From: CADEED01 sp043747875
GTDB taxonomy: Bacteria; Pseudomonadota; Gammaproteobacteria; Steroidobacterales; Steroidobacteraceae
Direction of reading: 5' to 3'
NCBI GenBank assembly: GCA_043747875.1
Contig: JAYTOI010000056.1
Span: 18,329-82,328 of the forward strand
Length of the DNA stretch: 64,000 nucleotides
The translations under genes were made by a program, and so were the position numbers. The notes beneath the pieces are model-generated. The model did no database searches. It was not told the origin of the DNA and saw only the letters and a list, made by a program, of their open reading frames with translations. Below are positions 39,337-47,665 of the stretch, one piece after another. Position 1 is the first letter of the stretch. Each line of letters opens with the position of its first letter.

Positions 39337-41535
39337 ATGAAGCGCATCTGGATTTTGCTGCTGAGCGGCGCATGGACGAGCCACTCGTGGGCACAGGAAC
39401 AACCGGGTCAATTGGACGAAGTGCTCGTCACCTCTGAGCGCAGGACGGAGAATATCCGGGACGTGCCGAGTTCGGTTTCGGCCGTGAGCGGGGAAGATCT
39501 CGACGTACTATCTACCGGAGGCCAGGACGTACGTCTGTTGGCCGGGCGCGTCCCCAGTCTCAACGTCGAGTCGTCGTTCGGGCGCGCATTCCCGCGCTTC
39601 TACATTCGCGGCTACGGCAACGGCGATTTTCGCCTGAACGCCTCGCAGCCGGTCTCGCTCATCTACGACGACGTGGTGCAGGAAAACCCCATCCTCAAGG
39701 GCTTTCCCATTTTCGACCTGGATCAGATCGAAGTGCTGCGCGGACCTCAGGGCACTTTGTTCGGCCGCAACACGCCCGGGGGCGTGGTGAAGTTCGACTC
39801 GGTCAAGCCCTCGTCCGATTTCGGCGGCTACGTCAACGTGTCCGACGCCACGTTCAACACCGCGAACATCGAAGGCGCGGTCGACATCCCACTCGGCGGG
39901 GGTTGGGCAGCCCGCGCCTCGGGTCTCTACCAGCATCGCGACGACTTCGTCGGCAACTCGCTCACCGGCGACGACGACGTCTATGAGGGCTACGACGATC
40001 GTGCCGCGCGCGTGCAGCTGCAGTACGTGAATGAGAAATTCAGCGCGCTGTTCAACCTGCATACACGCAACCTGGACGGCACCGCGCGATTGTTCCGCGC
40101 CAACATCATCGAGTCCGGCAGCAACGATCTGGTCGATGGCTTCGATGCCGACAACCTGTCTATCGACGGCGCCAACCGGCAGGAGCTGAACATCCTCGGC
40201 GGCAGTGTGCGGCTGCGCTGGGAGTTCGGAGACTTCGCGTTGTACTCCGTCACCGGCTACGAGTCGATGGACGCGTACAGTCGCGGCGACATCGATGGCG
40301 GCTTCGGGTGCGGGTTCTGCAGCTTGCCGAACGGACCGGGCTTCGTACCGTTTCCGAGCGAGACGGCGGATGGCATCCCCACGCTCGATCAGATCACCCA
40401 GGAGGTGCGCCTGGAATCGCAATTGTCCGGGGCATTCAATTGGCAGGCGGGCGTGTACTACTTCGACGAGGACTACGACACCGAAGCCTTCTCGTACGAC
40501 AGCCTGGGAGACGGCTCGCAGACCCAATACCTGCGCTCGAACCAGACCAACCAGGCCTGGGCGCTGTTCGGCTCGTTGAACTACTCCGTGACAGCGGAAT
40601 TCGAGTTGCGTGGCGGCGTTCGCTACACGCATGACGAAAAGGATTTCGTCACCGGCGTGCCGGATGGGTTTTCTTTTCCCAATCCAGGTTTGTCCACCAC
40701 TGCCAGCTTGAGCGACAGCAACGTGAGCTGGGATCTCGCCGGAACGTACTCGCTCAATGACTGGGTCAATGTGTACGCACGCGTCGCGACGGGCTTTCGC
40801 GGCGCCAGCGTGCAGCCAGCCTCGGCGTTCGGCAATCAATCGGTTGCCGACCCCGAGACCAACACCTCCATCGAAGTCGGCGTGAAGGCCGATCTGCTGG
40901 ACCGGCGCGCCAAGGTGTATTTCAACCTGTACCGCTATGAAGTGAAGGATCAGCAATTGACGGCCGTCGGTGGAGCCAACAACGCCGTGAGATTGTTGAA
41001 CGCGAACCAGACGGTGGGCCAGGGTGCGGAGCTCGACCTGCAGGCCTATCTGACCCCCAATCTGCTGATGACGCTCGGCGCCAGCTTCAACGACACCGAG
41101 ATCAACGACGACAATATTTCGGTGGGAACCTGTTCTGCCTGCACGGTCACCGACCCGACGGTCCTGCTGGGCGGAAGGCCTTTCGCCCTGATCGACGGCA
41201 ACCCGCTGCCGCAGGCTCCCGAGTGGATTGCGAACGTCACGTTGCGATATGGCATGCCCGTCGGTAACGGCGAGCTGTTTGTCTACACCGACTGGTCTTA
41301 TCGCAGCGAAGTGAATTTTTTCCTCTACGAGTCCACCGAGTTCACCGGCAAGGAGCTGTTCGAGGGCGGACTACGGGTGGGCTATCTGTGGAGCGACGGC
41401 AAGTACGAGGCGGCGCTGTTCGGCCGCAACATCACCGACGAGGAGGTAGCCGTGGGAGCAATCGATTTCAACAATCTGACCGGCTTCATCAACGAGCCGC
41501 GCATCGTGGGCCTGCAGTTCAAGGCCAGGTTCTGA
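39337..41535 (+). CDS. TonB-dependent outer-membrane receptor
   Basis: From the ATG at 39337 (AGGGA 7 nt upstream) the product has 732 residues. A signal peptide (WILLLSGAWTSHSWA) is followed by a TonB-box-like region (LDEVLVTSERRTENIRDVPS), a plug domain (GGQDVRLLAGRVPSLNVESS, IEVLRGPQGTLFGRNTPGGV) and a 22-strand barrel that ends GFINEPRIVGLQFKARF with the terminal aromatic. It imports a ligand with TonB energy; sequence resembles receptors for small organic compounds (IroN/OMR-like, often annotated for unknown substrates), not a clear siderophore type. A partner transporter is not adjacent. Confidence 0.93.
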   Translation: MKRIWILLLSGAWTSHSWAQEQPGQLDEVLVTSERRTENIRDVPSSVSAVSGEDLDVLSTGGQDVRLLAGRVPSLNVESSFGRAFPRFYIRGYGNGDFRLNASQPVSLIYDDVVQENPILKGFPIFDLDQIEVLRGPQGTLFGRNTPGGVVKFDSVKPSSDFGGYVNVSDATFNTANIEGAVDIPLGGGWAARASGLYQHRDDFVGNSLTGDDDVYEGYDDRAARVQLQYVNEKFSALFNLHTRNLDGTARLFRANIIESGSNDLVDGFDADNLSIDGANRQELNILGGSVRLRWEFGDFALYSVTGYESMDAYSRGDIDGGFGCGFCSLPNGPGFVPFPSETADGIPTLDQITQEVRLESQLSGAFNWQAGVYYFDEDYDTEAFSYDSLGDGSQTQYLRSNQTNQAWALFGSLNYSVTAEFELRGGVRYTHDEKDFVTGVPDGFSFPNPGLSTTASLSDSNVSWDLAGTYSLNDWVNVYARVATGFRGASVQPASAFGNQSVADPETNTSIEVGVKADLLDRRAKVYFNLYRYEVKDQQLTAVGGANNAVRLLNANQTVGQGAELDLQAYLTPNLLMTLGASFNDTEINDDNISVGTCSACTVTDPTVLLGGRPFALIDGNPLPQAPEWIANVTLRYGMPVGNGELFVYTDWSYRSEVNFFLYESTEFTGKELFEGGLRVGYLWSDGKYEAALFGRNITDEEVAVGAIDFNNLTGFINEPRIVGLQFKARF

Positions 41536-41561
41536 GGGTCGTTCCAGTTGGAAGTGAATTC

Positions 41562-41945
41562 TCACTTGTTGTCGTACCAGTACTTCCAATGCGTATTCGG
41601 CTTTGATCGTGGCTGGTACAGGCTGGGGTCGTTCCGGGCTATCACCTTCGCGAGCAACTGAAAAGTATCGAGGCCACTCGGCTTTTCATTCTCGACGTGA
41701 CGCCACTCGTTCAGCACGAGATGCGCGACGGGATGCCTTTTGGGAAAAATGGCAAAAATCCTGTCCGCTGGCTCCGCTGTCAGGCGCGCGGAGGCCTCGA
41801 CTCCAACCCGCGAGGCCACGAAACCTGCCCCAGCGCTGATCGTTGATTGCGCCGCGCTCGGTGAACCTGAACCTCCCAGCTGGAAAGTCTGTGAAGGCGT
41901 GGCGGTTGCACGCCTAACTACACCGACAGGCGATTCGCCAATCAT
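41562..41945 (-). CDS. Hypothetical protein downstream of a LexA box
   Basis: A 127-codon frame ends MIGESPVGVV at the start side and KPNTHWKYWYDNK at the C-terminus. The last 60 residues (HPVAHLVLNEWRHVENEKPS) look protein-like; the first half is Ser/Ala-rich and less convincing. I recognise no family. A LexA-type box lies 19 bp upstream of the ATG. A short 67-codon frame (41942-42145) would overlap its start by 4 bp. It could be a remnant rather than a working gene. Confidence 0.35.
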   Translation of the reverse strand: MIGESPVGVVRRATATPSQTFQLGGSGSPSAAQSTISAGAGFVASRVGVEASARLTAEPADRIFAIFPKRHPVAHLVLNEWRHVENEKPSGLDTFQLLAKVIARNDPSLYQPRSKPNTHWKYWYDNK

Positions 41946-41964
41946 CCGTACGAATCCATGCGCA

Positions 41965-41984
41965 TACTGTACGCATTCACAGTG
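41965..41984. promoter_or_regulatory. LexA (SOS) box-like site
   Basis: TACTGTACGCATTCACAGTG matches the CTGT-N8-ACAG LexA consensus and is nearly identical to the site at 47623. It lies 19 bp before the minus-strand hypothetical gene and 151 bp before the chlorite-dismutase-family gene on the plus strand, so the controlled gene is uncertain. Confidence 0.65.
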
Positions 41985-42135
41985 CGGCGGAAATTCGGCG
42001 CGTGAACCTCCGCTAGCGGATGCCGGCCGGAGCCGGGGCGCGGATCATGAAACGTGCGGTGCTTGCCGAATTCGTATCGCCTCTGCGTACCATGGGACAT
42101 TGCCGCCTTACGTTTCGGGCCCGAATAGGTCACAT

Positions 42136-42696
42136 ATGTCGCCACCTACCTTCGTTACGTTCTCCGCCGGAATGAGCGGTCATTGGGCTTTGACGAGTGT
42201 GCGCGCCATCCAAGGTGCGACGTTGGAACCTGCCGAACGACTGAGCATCGCCGAAGGCAAGGAAACCCCGATGGGCTCGCTTTGGAGTCTGCGCGGAGTG
42301 GTCAGCAACGCGCGGTACACGACTCGAGCCGAGGCCGATGCACTCAGCGCGATTCAGCCCCAATTGGGGCGCACAGAGGCTACGCAGGCCGCCCTGATTC
42401 CCATCAAAAAGTCGCCAGCGTGGTGGGCTCTCGCCCAGGATGAGCGGCGCGCGATATACGAGGAGCGGTCACGGCACACATCGATTGGCATTGCCTACCT
42501 TCCGCGGATTGCCAGGCGGCTGCATCACAGCCGCGAACTCGGGGAGCCTTTCGATTTTCTGACTTGGTTCGAGTTCGCCCCGCAGAACGAGGCAGCCTTC
42601 GACGAACTCCTGGCGAAATTGCGGGCGAGTGAAGAGTGGCGCTATGTGGAAAGAGAAGTTGACATCAGGCTGGCGCGCGGATGGAGTACTCGTTAG
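42136..42696 (+). CDS. Chlorite-dismutase-family (Cld) protein
   Basis: From the ATG at 42136 the product has 186 residues. LGRTEATQAALIPIKKSPAW, RRAIYEERSRHTSIGIAYLP, RIARRLHHSRELGEPFDFLT and WFEFAPQNEAAFDELLAKLR match the short, dimeric type of Cld-family proteins. The LHHSREL His is the likely proximal heme ligand. Family members include true chlorite dismutases, HemQ coproheme decarboxylases and proteins of unknown peroxidase-like role; the distal Arg needed for chlorite turnover cannot be placed with confidence. It may form an operon with the next two genes (36 bp gap, then 19-nt overlap). Confidence 0.85.
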   Translation: MSPPTFVTFSAGMSGHWALTSVRAIQGATLEPAERLSIAEGKETPMGSLWSLRGVVSNARYTTRAEADALSAIQPQLGRTEATQAALIPIKKSPAWWALAQDERRAIYEERSRHTSIGIAYLPRIARRLHHSRELGEPFDFLTWFEFAPQNEAAFDELLAKLRASEEWRYVEREVDIRLARGWSTR

Positions 42697-42731
42697 GCGT
42701 CGACTCGAGTGGTTCGGGATCAGGGGAAAAC

Positions 42732-43052
42732 ATGGTTCTGCTGAAGCGCGCTGCCCAGATTGCCGATTTGCTGCGCGCGTACCAGATCATCGTCGACGGC
42801 CGGCAGGTTGGAGCGATTCGTACGGGCAAGGAAATCTCGTTCGACGTCGCGCCGGGTCGACACAGCATATGGCTGCGTATCGATTGGGCCGAGAGCAACA
42901 AGCTAGATTTCACGAACGACGGCTCGCCGCTCGAGCTCGAGTGCGGCAGCAATTTTGCCGGCTGGCGCGCGTTCCTCGGCGTGAAGCACGCGGTCTCTTC
43001 GGGGCCTGGATATCTCTGGATAAGGAGACCTTCATGGGCGGACCTTCCCTAA
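42732..43052 (+). CDS. Small beta-rich protein of unknown function
   Basis: The ATG at 42732 follows AGGGG. The 106-residue product (LLRAYQIIVDGRQVGAIRTG, KEISFDVAPGRHSIWLRIDW, LDFTNDGSPLELECGSNF) has the Y-x-V-x-x-D-G-x-x-x-G-x-I pattern and PGxH-x-x-x-x turn of PEGA-like/carboxypeptidase-regulatory-like beta sandwiches. A C-terminal hydrophobic stretch may pack on a membrane protein. It overlaps the next gene by 19 nt, so they are probably cotranslated. Confidence 0.7.
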   Translation: MVLLKRAAQIADLLRAYQIIVDGRQVGAIRTGKEISFDVAPGRHSIWLRIDWAESNKLDFTNDGSPLELECGSNFAGWRAFLGVKHAVSSGPGYLWIRRPSWADLP

Positions 43053-44164
43053 GCAACGTCGATTCGGCGTGGTCAGAGCTCGAGTCCATCTATCGCTCCG
43101 TCCGCAAGGGTGTCGATGGGTTCTCGTCGGAAGCGACGCTGATCGGCGTGCAAATGATCCAGGACGTCTCGACCCGCATGGAGTACATGCGGATGATCCG
43201 CGCGGAGGCGGACGAAGTGCTCGCATGGGCGCGACAGAATCGCGCGGCGGCGGCGAAGGCCTTCGACTTCATCAGCCAGCGGCGCGACGAGATGCGCCTC
43301 ATCCAGCAGGACAAGGCGAGAGCGTCGATCGCAGTGTTGTCCAAGCTGCTGACGAAGCATCCGAGCAAGCACCAATTGCTGGTGAACGCAGCGAATGCGC
43401 TCGCGAGCGAAGGCAAGTTGCCTTCGGTCAAGGTCGGCAACCAGACGAAAGCCGTGAAGCTCGAGCAGCTGACGCCCGACCAGATGGATGACGTCTTCCT
43501 GAAGGCAATCGACAAGGCGGGCGGCAGCCGCAAGTCGATCACGCCGGCCAACATGAAACTGCGCGGCGCGGGGCTGCTGCTGCTGACCGTGGCGCTCGCG
43601 GGTCTCGACATCTATGTGTCTCAGGACAAATCGTTTGCCGTCACCAAAAACGCCAGCTCGATAGCGGCGGGCGCCGGTGGCGCCTGGCTGTTTGCCGCAG
43701 CAGGCCTCGCCGTCGGCGGCCCGGTGGGCGGTCTCGTCGGTCTGATCATCGGCGGAATCGTCGGCAGCATGGCTGGCGAAGAGGCGCACTACGTGGCGCG
43801 CGGCTTGCACGCGCATCCACGAATCGACGCGCTGGTGAAGCGCTATTACAGCCTGATCGCCTTCGATGAGGAAGGACTCGGTCGCGCCTTGCACGTCGAG
43901 TTCCTGGGAGACATGAACCTGGTGTACATCGCGTTCGCAAACCTGAACGAGAAACGCACCTCGGATGCCGACGACGTTGCGTTTGCGTACATCGAGGCAG
44001 CGATGCGCGTGTACCGAGCGAAGCCTGACGGTCCGCTGGCAGATGGTCTGCGCTCCCCGACAGGCCAGGCGTTGGTCAAGCTGCTCTACGACATCCTCGA
44101 CGACGGCTGGACGACGGGCGAGGAGCGCGGGCAGATGATGTGGTTGAAGACAGTGAAGCCCTGA
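43034..44164 (+). CDS. Large protein with glycine-zipper membrane segment, unknown function
   Basis: From the ATG at 43034 (AAGGAGA 5 nt upstream) the product has 376 residues. The first 180 residues are helical and charged. Residues about 180-200 (LRGAGLLLLTVALAGLDIYV) and 215-245 (SIAAGAGGAWLFAAAGLAVG, then GPVGGLVGLIIGGIVGSMAG) are hydrophobic with small-residue zippers. The C-terminal 120 residues are soluble again. No family is recognised. A long helical N-terminus with a glycine zipper in the middle is seen in pore-forming toxins and secretion-system effectors, but also in membrane-remodelling proteins; no secretion gene is nearby. Confidence 0.7.
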   Translation: MGGPSLSNVDSAWSELESIYRSVRKGVDGFSSEATLIGVQMIQDVSTRMEYMRMIRAEADEVLAWARQNRAAAAKAFDFISQRRDEMRLIQQDKARASIAVLSKLLTKHPSKHQLLVNAANALASEGKLPSVKVGNQTKAVKLEQLTPDQMDDVFLKAIDKAGGSRKSITPANMKLRGAGLLLLTVALAGLDIYVSQDKSFAVTKNASSIAAGAGGAWLFAAAGLAVGGPVGGLVGLIIGGIVGSMAGEEAHYVARGLHAHPRIDALVKRYYSLIAFDEEGLGRALHVEFLGDMNLVYIAFANLNEKRTSDADDVAFAYIEAAMRVYRAKPDGPLADGLRSPTGQALVKLLYDILDDGWTTGEERGQMMWLKTVKP

Positions 44165-44327
44165 GCGCAGCGCCTGCGCGGCGCTCGCGCCGCCGGTGTA
44201 GCGACGATAAAAGTCCGCGGAGAACTCGCTCGCCAGGCCTGCGTGGCGGCCGACCATGCCTGGAAGCCCGCGCGCAGCCGAAGAGCATGAGCGTGCCGAG
44301 CACCGGGATCCCGATCCGGAAATACAT
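44076..44327 (-). CDS. Possible short lipoprotein reading frame
   Basis: ATG at 44327 is preceded by AAGGAGA (well spaced) and encodes MYFRIGIPVLGTLMLFGCA, a good lipoprotein signal with lipobox LFGC. After that the frame becomes Arg-rich. A neighbouring frame over the same DNA reads GMVGRHAGLASEFSADFYRR then YTGGASAAQALRSGL, which looks more like protein, so a frameshift is suspected. The 3' end is antisense to the preceding gene. Confidence 0.35.
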   Translation of the reverse strand: MYFRIGIPVLGTLMLFGCARASRHGRPPRRPGERVLRGLLSSLHRRRERRAGAALRASLSSTTSSARAPRPSSSRRRGCRRAA

Positions 44328-44394
44328 TCTTCTCGTCTCCTTGCTACGCGTCGTCGAGAACACGCAGTCTGACAGGTGCGGCATTCGTTGCGCA

Positions 44395-45498
44395 TCAAGG
44401 GCCGCCAGCCCTGTCTGCCCCGAGCTTCGCCCGCAGCTGCACCTTCTTTCCTTCGCGCCAGACTTCGACGCCTACCTCGCTGCCTGCTTGGTAGTCGTCC
44501 AGCAGAGCGGCCAGTTGCGCGGAGGTGGTTACCTCCTTGCCTTCCACCGCGACGATCACGTCCCCCGGCACCACCAGATTGCGCGCATCCAGCCGCGCGC
44601 CCCGAAACGGCGGCGCGCCGCGCAGCACCGCCACTCCTTGCACACCCAACTCACGCGCCACCGCGCGGCTCAGCATATCGTCGGCTTCGATGTCCAGACT
44701 GGGCGGTGAGTAATGCCCCTGCGCGATGATCTGCGGCACCACGCGATTCACCGTGTCCACGGGCACCGCGAAGCCCACGCCCGCGCTCGCACCCGACGGA
44801 CTGTAGATAGCCGTGTTCACCCCGATGAGGCGGCCGGCGCTGTCGAGCAAGGGACCGCCGGAATTTCCAGGGTTGATAGCCGCGTCGGTCTGGATCAGGT
44901 GGCGGATGACGCGACCCCCGTCACTGTCCAGCGAGCGGTCGAGCGCGGAAACAATGCCCGTGGTGAGCGTCCAGTCCAGGCCGAAGGGGTTGCCGATGGC
45001 GAAGACCTTCTGGCCGACACGCAGGTCATCGCTGGTGCCTATGGCCACAGGCGCCAGCGGCTTCCCCGAGGGTGCAATCTTCAAGACCGCGATGTCGTGC
45101 GCCGGGCTCGCGCCCACCAGCGAAGCCGGATAATCGCGACCGTCCGCTAGTTTGACCGTCGCTTCCGCGGCGCCCGCGATGACGTGCATGTTGGTGACGA
45201 TGTGCCCCTGCCCGTCCCAGACGAATCCCGAACCCGTGCCGCGGGGCACGCTCAAGACGTTGCGCGTCCAGACATCCACGACGCGATTGCTGGTGGAGAT
45301 GAACACCACCGAGCCCTTCCAGGTCTCGAAGACTTCGATGTTAGACCGTTCCTCGGCGGTGAGGTCCCCGCGCGGCGTGACCGGGCGCGGCGCGGCTTCG
45401 ACGCGTTGCGAGCAACCAGCGCCCCAGAGCGCGAATGAGCTCAGCAATCCGCAGAGCAGCAGCACAGAGGCGAGTTGTCTGGTCGATAGCATGCGCAT
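44395..45498 (-). CDS. HtrA/DegP-type trypsin-like serine protease with PDZ domain
   Basis: The 367-residue product has a hydrophobic lipoprotein-like N-terminus (VLLLCGLLSSFALWGAGCSQ). The protease domain shows the triad His105 (VTNMHVIAGA), Asp135 (PAHDIAVLKI) and Ser213 (NPGNSGGPLL). A single PDZ domain follows (NLVVPGDVIVAVEGKEVTTS). This is the DegS-like layout, one protease and one PDZ domain with a membrane anchor; it degrades or regulates misfolded periplasmic proteins. A lipobox (GAGC) suggests attachment by lipid rather than by TM helix, which is uncommon. Confidence 0.93.
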   Translation of the reverse strand: MRMLSTRQLASVLLLCGLLSSFALWGAGCSQRVEAAPRPVTPRGDLTAEERSNIEVFETWKGSVVFISTSNRVVDVWTRNVLSVPRGTGSGFVWDGQGHIVTNMHVIAGAAEATVKLADGRDYPASLVGASPAHDIAVLKIAPSGKPLAPVAIGTSDDLRVGQKVFAIGNPFGLDWTLTTGIVSALDRSLDSDGGRVIRHLIQTDAAINPGNSGGPLLDSAGRLIGVNTAIYSPSGASAGVGFAVPVDTVNRVVPQIIAQGHYSPPSLDIEADDMLSRAVARELGVQGVAVLRGAPPFRGARLDARNLVVPGDVIVAVEGKEVTTSAQLAALLDDYQAGSEVGVEVWREGKKVQLRAKLGADRAGGP

Positions 45499-45724
45499 CC
45501 GTTGGCGGGCAGGACCTCCGATGCCCGGAAAATAGAAACGGCCGGCAGATTTTCAAGGGGTGGAGTCCCTCGAAGAGGGCTGACGCGGTTTCAGTTCGCG
45601 TTCATCACCCTTTCGAGATACTCGCATCCGTACCGTTTGACGAGCCGTAGGTAGAACCACAGGGCGATGTCGCGCAACTCATGGGTAGCCGACGATGAAG
45701 CCTGGGGAACCGCTGGAGACCCAC

Positions 45725-45922
45725 ATGAAACGCAAGGACAATTCGATACCGCTGCACGATTATCGCCCCGCTTTGCAGGGCGCATTGACGTGGCTCGGCG
45801 ACCGCTATCTGCTCGCCGAACCCACGCCGCGGGTGAGTGGAGAGCGCACGCCGTATTTTGCGGAACCGCGCCGCTGGCATCCCGTAGTGGTTGCAGGCGC
45901 TCTCGGCAAGACCTCGCGCTAA
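45725..45922 (+). CDS. Small conserved hypothetical protein (65 aa)
   Basis: ATG at 45725 follows GGAGA. The 65-residue product begins MKRKDNSIPLHDYRPALQGA and contains LTWLGDRYLLAEPTPR and PYFAEPRRWHP. I recall similar small proteins (IPLHDYRPALQ..LTWLGDRYLLAEP) in Xanthomonadales-type genomes with no assigned function. It lies 12 bp before the broken sirtuin gene. Confidence 0.6.
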   Translation: MKRKDNSIPLHDYRPALQGALTWLGDRYLLAEPTPRVSGERTPYFAEPRRWHPVVVAGALGKTSR

Positions 45923-45934
45923 GATCTACGGGGA

Positions 45935-46804
45935 GTGAGCCTCCCCTTCTCCACGCTGAGCAAATTCATCGAGCGTCACCCTCGCCTGTGTGTACTCACC
46001 GGCGCGGGCGTGAGCACGAGTTCCGGCATTCCCGACTACCGGGATGAGCAAGGCGAGTGGAAACGCGCGCGGCCGGTGGAGTTTCGACCGTTCATGACGC
46101 GGGCGGAAGTGCGCCAGAAGTATTGGTCGCGCAGCACTGTGGGGTGGCCGTTCATCGAGCGCGCCCGGCCGAGCGCCGCGCATCACGCACTCGCGCGGCT
46201 CGAGGTGCAGGGGATCGTGCAGTGGCTGATCACCCAGAATGTGGATGGATTGCATCAGGCCGCCGGCAGTCAGGACGTCAACGACCTGCATGGACGGCTG
46301 AATCTCGTGCGGTGCATGTAATGCGGTCACACGCTGTCGCGTGCGGGGTTGCAGCTTCGATTGATGACGGACAACCCGATGTGGGCGGACGTCGAGGCAA
46401 GTGTCGCGCCCGATGGCGATGTGGATATCGAGAACCGCGACTATGGCCAATTCGTCGTGCCCGACTGCCTCGAGTGCGGTGGCATCCTCAAACCCGATGT
46501 AGTGCTTTTTGGTGAGACGGTGCCGAGCGAGAGAGTCGCACGCGCGTTCGAAGGCGTGGCGAAGGCGGACGCATTGTTGGTCGTCGGGTCGTCGCTGATG
46601 GTGTATTCGGGATATCGATTTGCGGAAGCGGCGGCGGGTGCGGGCAAGCCCATCGCCGCGGTGAATCTGGGGCGGACGCGCGCGGATCATTTGTTTGCAT
46701 TGAAGATCGACGCGTCGTGCGGCGAAGTCTTGAGCGAGGTGAGCTCGGCGTTCCAGCTGGAACGTCAACGGCGTGGCGAACAGGCGGCGACCTGGGGACG
46801 CTGA
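45935..46804 (+). pseudogene. Sirtuin (NAD-dependent deacetylase) gene with a premature TAA
   Basis: The frame starts at GTG 45935 and reads LCVLTGAGVSTSSGIPDYRD (NAD-binding), WLITQNVDGLHQAAGSQDVN, DLHGRLNLVRCM, then TAA at 46319-46321, then continues in the same frame CGHTLSRAGLQLRLMTDNPM, FVVPDCLECGGILKPDVVLF, LLVVGSSLMVYSGYRFAEAA. The stop lies inside the first C-x-x-C of the zinc site (C-M-stop-C). Everything else of a 290-residue sirtuin is present, so a single substitution of one codon inactivated it. A truncated N-terminal product would lack the zinc ribbon and acetyl-lysine groove. Confidence 0.85.
46747..46766. repeat. Copy 1 of the GACGTTCCAGCTGGAACGTC palindrome
   Basis: GGCGTTCCAGCTGGAACGTC differs at one base from the perfect 20-bp palindrome at 48215. 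It lies inside the sirtuin reading frame near its 3' end, encoding AFQLERQ. Confidence 0.8.
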
Positions 46805-47199
46805 CCCCCTTGAAGTGTTTGCGAGCGGGGCTCGTGAAGTTCGACGCATCGATTCGCGCGAGCCGCTCGAAGCGATGCGCCAGGGGAAATAGATAGTCTG
46901 CTACATATTCCCAAAATGCGTGGCGTTCCCGCACGACGCGACGTGGCCATTCCAGATGGCGCCTGGCGCGCCGCCAGTACAACAATCGAGACAACTGAAT
47001 CGGAGGGCAAATGGCTGCAACGAACCTCGAGGCCCCGAAGTAGATTGACGCACGCCATCTCACTGAATCCGTTTCGCTGGGACAGCCATGCATTCGTCGC
47101 ATTCCACGCGATCGTGGGCATGGTCGGCTGGACCTTCCTGTCTCTGGTGTCGCGCGGCCATTTCTCCGGATCATCGCCATCACCCTCCGGAGACGCGCG
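46805..47199. other. 395-bp stretch with no recognisable gene
   Basis: Open frames exist on both strands but show no family motif or good ribosome site. One plus-strand piece near 47045-47155 encodes a hydrophobic run (DSHAFVAFHAIVGMVGWTFL) that may be a membrane-protein remnant. Confidence 0.5.
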
Positions 47200-47533
47200 G
47201 CGACTGTTGCACGGAAGTTCCTGAGTTCCGCGGGCTCGAAGCTGGTCAACGGCAACGATCTCGGCGAATCGACGAGCCTCCGCTCATCAGCAACGCAGAC
47301 CTGACCGTCGACAAAGCGGTAAAGAGCCGGAGGTGTCGCCGGATGGCGGCACCTCGCTGCACGATGTCTCAGGCTGGTTCAAGTGCTCGGAGATCTTCAT
47401 CCGGAAGGACAAGAAGCCAAAGACGTCCAAGACCGGTGTAACCGAGTTTCTCTACCAGTTCGAGTCGAAAAAAGAACAAGACGATGTGCATCGCCATCCA
47501 TACGACATGTTGATAGGCGTCAGACGGCGCTGA
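47200..47533 (+). pseudogene. Frameshifted remnant of an unknown gene
   Basis: Joining three frames gives a continuous protein-like text: LVNGNDLGESTSL, then LISNADLTVDKAVKS, then EVSPDGGTSLHDVSGWFKCS and KTGVTEFLYQFESKKEQDDV, ending IGVRRR and TGA. No single frame covers it, so at least two frameshifts have occurred. I do not recognise the family. Confidence 0.4.
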
Positions 47534-47622
47534 ACGCGAACCGCGCGAAGCACAGCGCGTCAACTTGACTAACTACCCGGATGCGAACGATTTCGCGATG
47601 CATCGGGACTGCGCGACGCGTA

Positions 47623-47642
47623 TACTGTACGCATCCACAGTC
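47623..47642. promoter_or_regulatory. LexA (SOS) box upstream of DUF222-HNH gene
   Basis: TACTGTACGCATCCACAGTC matches CTGT-N8-ACAG with a near-palindromic TACTGT/ACAGTC frame. A TATACT -10-like hexamer overlaps its left end (47621-47626). It is 23 bp before the HNH gene ATG, a typical position for LexA repression. Confidence 0.75.
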
Positions 47643-47665
47643 TTCGCAAATGCACGGAGTCGCGC

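Noticed and set aside
42629..43033. Upstream extension of the glycine-zipper protein frame
   Set aside because: It overlaps the Cld and 106-residue genes in another frame; ATG 43034 has a strong ribosome site.
46319..46321. In-frame stop of the sirtuin as a recoded codon
   Set aside because: Selenocysteine uses UGA and pyrrolysine UAG; a TAA here is most simply a nonsense mutation.
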